Shown here: positions 59,832 to 64,000 of the stretch, piece after piece | How positions within the stretch are numbered: position 1 is the first letter of the stretch | How the letters are laid out: each line of letters starts with the position of its first letter | From: Hofstenia miamia | Lineage: Eukaryota; Xenacoelomorpha; Acoela | NCBI GenBank assembly: GCA_004352715.1 | Contig: SCFE01000046.1 | Span: 1,121,147 to 1,185,146 of the forward strand | Reading direction: 5' to 3' | Length of the DNA stretch: 64,000 nucleotides | The notes under the pieces: model-generated | Database searches by the model: none | What the model saw: the letters and a program-made list of their open reading frames with translations, nothing else | What the model was told of the DNA's origin: nothing | Program-made: the position numbers and the translations under genes

Positions 59832-59960
59832 TAAAGTTGTTAAGAAAACATCTAAAAATGCAGCCATTTTCAATCTACAAATAATTAATCGATTATGATG
59901 GAAAAATTTGAATAAAATTGAATCATTGATGAAACTTTGTTTGCTTACATGATTTGGCAC

Positions 59961-59995
<35 letters not shown>
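59961..59995. repeat. (TA)n microsatellite
   Basis: About 17 TA units. Confidence 0.95.
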
Positions 59996-59999
<4 letters not shown>

Positions 60000-60339
60000 T
60001 ATTTATTACCTTAACACAGGTCTACAAATATTTAACAGTCAACAATTCATTTTTGGAATGATAAACTGCAAAATGATTGGCATGATTTGCATGGGCAAAC
60101 AAGATAATGTGTGCATCTAATATCACTATTAAAAGTGCAATTGAGATATAATCTGCAAAAAACTAGCAGATTTTTTTGACAATGCTGTAATCATCAAATA
60201 TGAATAAAGTTTGCCAAGCGAGTGATGCGGTTAAAATAGAAATAAGCTGTCTTTGATTTCTGCACACGTGTTACTTGAAAAAGATTAAAGTTTTTAGAAT
60301 GTAATTCTGGGCGGGTTGGGTAATATAAAGATGTTTAAT

Positions 60340-60770
60340 CAAAAGCATTGAGATCTAAGCGGTTCGTTAGAAGTTTGTTTGGATAAAGCAAATCATAAAA
60401 TTGAAATAGTAAAGTCTAATTTTATAGTTTCCGATATTTTGAATCCACTTAGTACATCGACGCTGTAAACGTTCTAATTTATCTTTATCTCCTGAGGAAG
60501 AAAACCAAATCTGCGATGCATACATGAAGGAAGTCACGATTAATGATTTGCAAAGATTAAGTTTTACGTGGTATGAAGTATTAGAGGTAATTGATCTATT
60601 TAATATCATAAAAGAGTGATTACACTTTTTTATATTTTCAGACATATGTAAAGTCCAGGATAAATTATGACTAAATATACACCCAATATCTCTAACATAT
60701 GCAATACGCTTAAGCATTGAACCATAAATTTGAATAGACGAATGAGATATAGGATAAGAGATATACTCAT
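60340..60770 (-). pseudogene. Non-LTR reverse transcriptase, C-terminal fragment
   Basis: One minus-strand frame reads YISYPISHSSIQIYGSMLKR, then AYVRDIGCIFSHNLSWTLHM, then NLCKSLIVTSFMYASQIWFS and LERLQRRCTKWIQ. VRD(L/I)G, W..H, L..(S/T)..MYASQIW and LE.LQRR..KWI are the conserved blocks after the catalytic core of Jockey/CR1-like LINE reverse transcriptases. It is the same region of the protein as at 1650-2165 and 38190-38640 but from a different copy. The catalytic domain is missing. The fragment starts at a (TA)n tract. Confidence 0.75.
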
Positions 60771-60771
60771 A

Positions 60772-60774
<3 letters not shown>

Positions 60775-60802
<28 letters not shown>

Positions 60803-60829
60803 CAAATATATATATATATACATATATAA
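60775..60829. repeat. (TA)n microsatellite
   Basis: Interrupted TA repeat next to the LINE fragment. Confidence 0.9.
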
Positions 60830-63800
60830 TATCTAAGAGCAAATATGAGAAGATTGTTCTATTTAGAATTTGGCAATATGACTACCGATTTGTTTGTGGC
60901 CCATACTTTTATCGAATATTTGATTGAAAATTCTATGTACTCTATTTCTACTAGCGTTACTTTTAAGTAACAAATTTATTTATTCACATTTTCGAGCAAT
61001 TGTGAAGAAAAATTGACAGCTTTTTACATTTCTATGAGTTTGGGTTTGCTAATGGAATGATGAAGATTTTGCTTATTCGTCTGCCTGAAGTGCATATAAA
61101 TAAGAATTTTTTAAATGAAAAATTCGTTGTTTTCAAGATATTCAAATTCTTTACATAGCTAATGTAAAGATAATGAGGCGTGGCCTAATGTACATGGGAA
61201 AACAACTATCTGAAATATTTTGTTTTCTAAAGAAAAACTGCCTAACTCGGTGGAGGCGCGCCGTGCACAAAAACGCGCCAGGTTGCGAATTAATGTCGAA
61301 AACAAAAAAAATGAGACTATAAATTCTCTATCTTATAGTGTTTTGAGATTTTAACTATCTTTATAGTTCGTAATTTATTCGCGTATAAAATTTTTTAGAG
61401 AAACAATTACAGATTTTGAAATTTCCTAGAAGTAAAATTATGGTTAAATAACCAGTCGAAATATCTATTGCGATGCAAACAATATGGATCTCTAGTAGTA
61501 TCCAAAAAAATAACTGCAGATTATCCGTATGTTCAGGTTTGCTTCTAGAACCCCACACCAATTTCCATTTACGTTTGTGAGCAATCAGAACTTTTTAAAT
61601 CGCATATATTTCAAGTTGACATTGGACAAAGTGGTGCTCAAAAATGTAATCTTCTATCATCAATTAATTCCAATAACTACGAAATTGCTTTCTACAATAT
61701 GGTGTATTTCTGATTGATCTAAAGTAGCTCTTAACCTATATACGAATTGGCGACAAAATTGTTAAAGATTAACTAGAGCATTGTAGTGTGAAAAATATTT
61801 CAATGTTTAATTGCGCATGAGAAAAATAGCAGTGATTAAACTTTCAAACTCCCATACAATAAAGGATTAGCAGTTAGTTTTCAGCAGCCATTCTCCATTT
61901 CTAGCAGACCTAATATGTAGTAGATATACAATTTCATTCCTTCAATTTACAATTTATTTTATATTGTTTACAAATATTGTTCTTTTGATAGATTTATAAT
62001 GCCTTGATAAAATTTATTGTTAAACACAAAAGAACTCTATGTTTATATCATTCGGAAATTATTTTAAAATTGAAATGATGTAACACCTGCAAGAAATTTT
62101 ATCATCTGTCTAATTAGAAAACGTGAAATTTAACATAATATGTTATTCATAGATTCAAAGTTTTTATCAGGTAAATTACACTTTATCATTTTCTTGTACA
62201 CTAAAGGATTAAATCACCCAATGTGTAAAATCAAAATTAATCCGATAATTTGTCATTTGAATAGCATAAAGCTAAGAGAATTTGTCAGGTAAGCTAAACT
62301 GACATTGTTGGCCCAGATTGCACTAGAAAAATTAAATATAACATGAATTTCGCAGATGGCAAGTTATTATATGTAATGAAATTATGGAATAAACAACTGA
62401 ATGAGTGAAACCTTTTTAATTCATTCAGTGTATTGTAACTGCTTAGAAATTATTTGAGAAAGCTCGAGAAAAACTGATTAAACTTTATCTATATCAGGCG
62501 TAATTAATAATTGTAATAATAATTTTTAAATGGAATATGTAGCCTTACATAATTGCTTTATATCATGAGAGTATCAGGAAATTTTGAAAATGGGGACAAA
62601 ATTTTGCACTACTGTCAAAAAAGGATATTTACATTATGCTTCCTGTTCCCGTTACAAATGATCTTCAAAGTGTATTCATGTTTCTCAAAGCAGTGGGGAA
62701 TAACCCTATTTCCTTCATTGTATAGAAACCACAATAATTATATAACTAAAATATACCTTTATGTAGGCATTTATATAAACAGTGTTTCAATTGCATTTTG
62801 CCACAAAATCCTAGGAATCCGCATTTAATCAATACTTACTGAGCAAAAATTTGATAACCATTTCTGTCTGAAAATTCCAGCTTAACCTGAGGAGACATAA
62901 TTTTTTCCAGGAATATTCACCACAATTCTAGAATGTGATTTTTCGATGCGCAAATTTTTACCTTAATTGCATTGAACTGTAATTCCAATTTTAATACTGA
63001 TGCACTTGGTCCTGTTATTTGATTGATTTATACTTGAATCATGACGTATATCTTACAATTGTGCGACATGGTTGTTTAAAGGAAAAAAATCTTGAGGAGT
63101 GTTTTATTCAAGGCTATGTTCGTAAATTTATAAATGGTACAAAATTTACGTCTAAGTTAACTCTATCCAAATTAATTTCGCTTGGATGTAAAGCATGTAC
63201 GACGATCTTGAGTTTAGGGAAATTGATTTGATAAACCCCTGTGTATATTACTTGCGAGGATTAGTCAATGCTTTTGGTGAAATGTTGAACAAAAACTATT
63301 CTTTATTAAGTAAATTAATTAAGCTGTTGTCAGTACATAATTGTATTATATTGAAGCAGTTTTTAATAGTTGAAATTTGAAATTAACATTAAAACCCATC
63401 TTTTTAATTAAGAATGTTTTCAACATTATAGGCTGTTCAATGTGAGAAGGTTGGATAGAATGGTTTGTTTTTATGGCGTCCATTAATGAATCAATAGCAT
63501 TTTTCTTAAAACACACCTACTATATTTTAATAAGCATTTACTCCCAACCAAATTAATAAATAAAATTGAAATAGGCGGTGAAAAGCAAGAATAATTTTAA
63601 ATGTTACTTGGCCTGGTAATAATTACAATAATAGCGATTATACTAATAAAAATAGCAATAATAATAATAACAATAATAAGAGTCAAAGCAATATATTTGC
63701 TAAAAGATAAAATTAAACTACAAACTAATTATATAACATATAATAATATTAACTTTATGTGTGTCAAGGTATGTGGTAAGTTCAGTGTAAAAAGTCAGTA

Positions 63801-64000
63801 AATGTCTTTACCATGTTCATGTCTCCTATTTAATTTTGCTGAATATTTCATGCCAAAATAGTTATGCTTCTTGAGCTAGTATTGCTGGGAAATGATGTCA
63901 TCAAAAAGTTCCTGCAAGATATTAAAACATTTTGCAGCATTAATTTTTGTCTTTTGGGCAACACGATATTGGGCGTGGACCATTCAAAAACATAAAACCA
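60830..64000. other. AT-rich DNA without recognised features
   Basis: Scanned on both strands for the missing channel T1 exon and for other genes; none was recognised. A short low-complexity (ATA)n stretch lies at about 63620-63680, and a small G+C-rich spot with GGCGCGCC lies near 61254. Confidence 0.35.

Noticed and set aside
63601-63801. Hydrophobic 66-codon frame resembling a membrane peptide
   Set aside because: Low-complexity ATA/ATT repeats produce runs of Ile; no other gene signal.
1-64000. tRNA or rRNA genes and CRISPR arrays
   Set aside because: No GGTTCGAATCC-type B box with an A box at proper spacing, no rRNA segments, and no spaced short repeats. The repeats found are transposons, microsatellites or block duplications.

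Overview
The window is AT-rich animal nuclear DNA: long introns, many (TA)n microsatellites, DNA transposons and decayed retroelements, with no bacterial-type gene arrangement. A Shaw-type potassium channel, decayed LINE reverse transcriptases, Tc1/mariner elements and a decayed copy of a repeat protein family that I recall from arthropod genomes suggest an arthropod, perhaps an arachnid. Species cannot be fixed from the sequence. A short TTAGGG-type array is compatible with, but does not prove, a non-insect animal.

Layout. (1) 1-3.9 kb, + strand: the last two recognisable exons of an unidentified single-pass membrane protein, a transmembrane exon at 577-758 and a terminal exon at 3773-3886. 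The intron holds a dead reverse transcriptase fragment. (2) 4-6.8 kb: intergenic DNA with an 871-bp TA-flanked inverted-repeat element. (3) 6.8-33.8 kb: a highly duplicated stretch. One order of blocks (A, F1, mariner element, B, C) occurs twice, with further local duplications. Almost every block border is a single N or an N gap. It carries one intact DD41D mariner transposase gene (20649-21695), one decayed and one gapped copy of that element, a solo mini LTR element, a hAT-type MITE, Tc1 remnants and three copies of one C-terminal exon of the channel gene. Uncollapsed haplotypes or a recent segmental duplication explain this best. (4) 36.1-55.2 kb, minus strand: the core of a Shaw/Kv3 voltage-gated potassium channel gene, with exons for S1, S2-S3, S4-S5-pore, S6 and the cytoplasmic tail joined by compatible splice phases. 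The N-terminal T1 exon(s) lie beyond 64 kb or were not recognisable. The 12-kb intron contains a decayed orphan repeat gene, a piggyBac-like scrap and several inverted-repeat elements. (5) 55.2-64 kb: probably the upstream intron of the channel gene, with TA-flanked MITEs, a Tc1 deletion derivative, a dead LINE fragment and many (TA)n tracts.

The two host genes converge: the membrane protein gene on + and the channel gene on minus end towards each other, with the repeated stretch between them. The most useful results are the exon model of the channel, the intact DD41D element that looks like a mosaic of two copies, and several joins that look like assembly artefacts. No new defence or multi-gene system was found.
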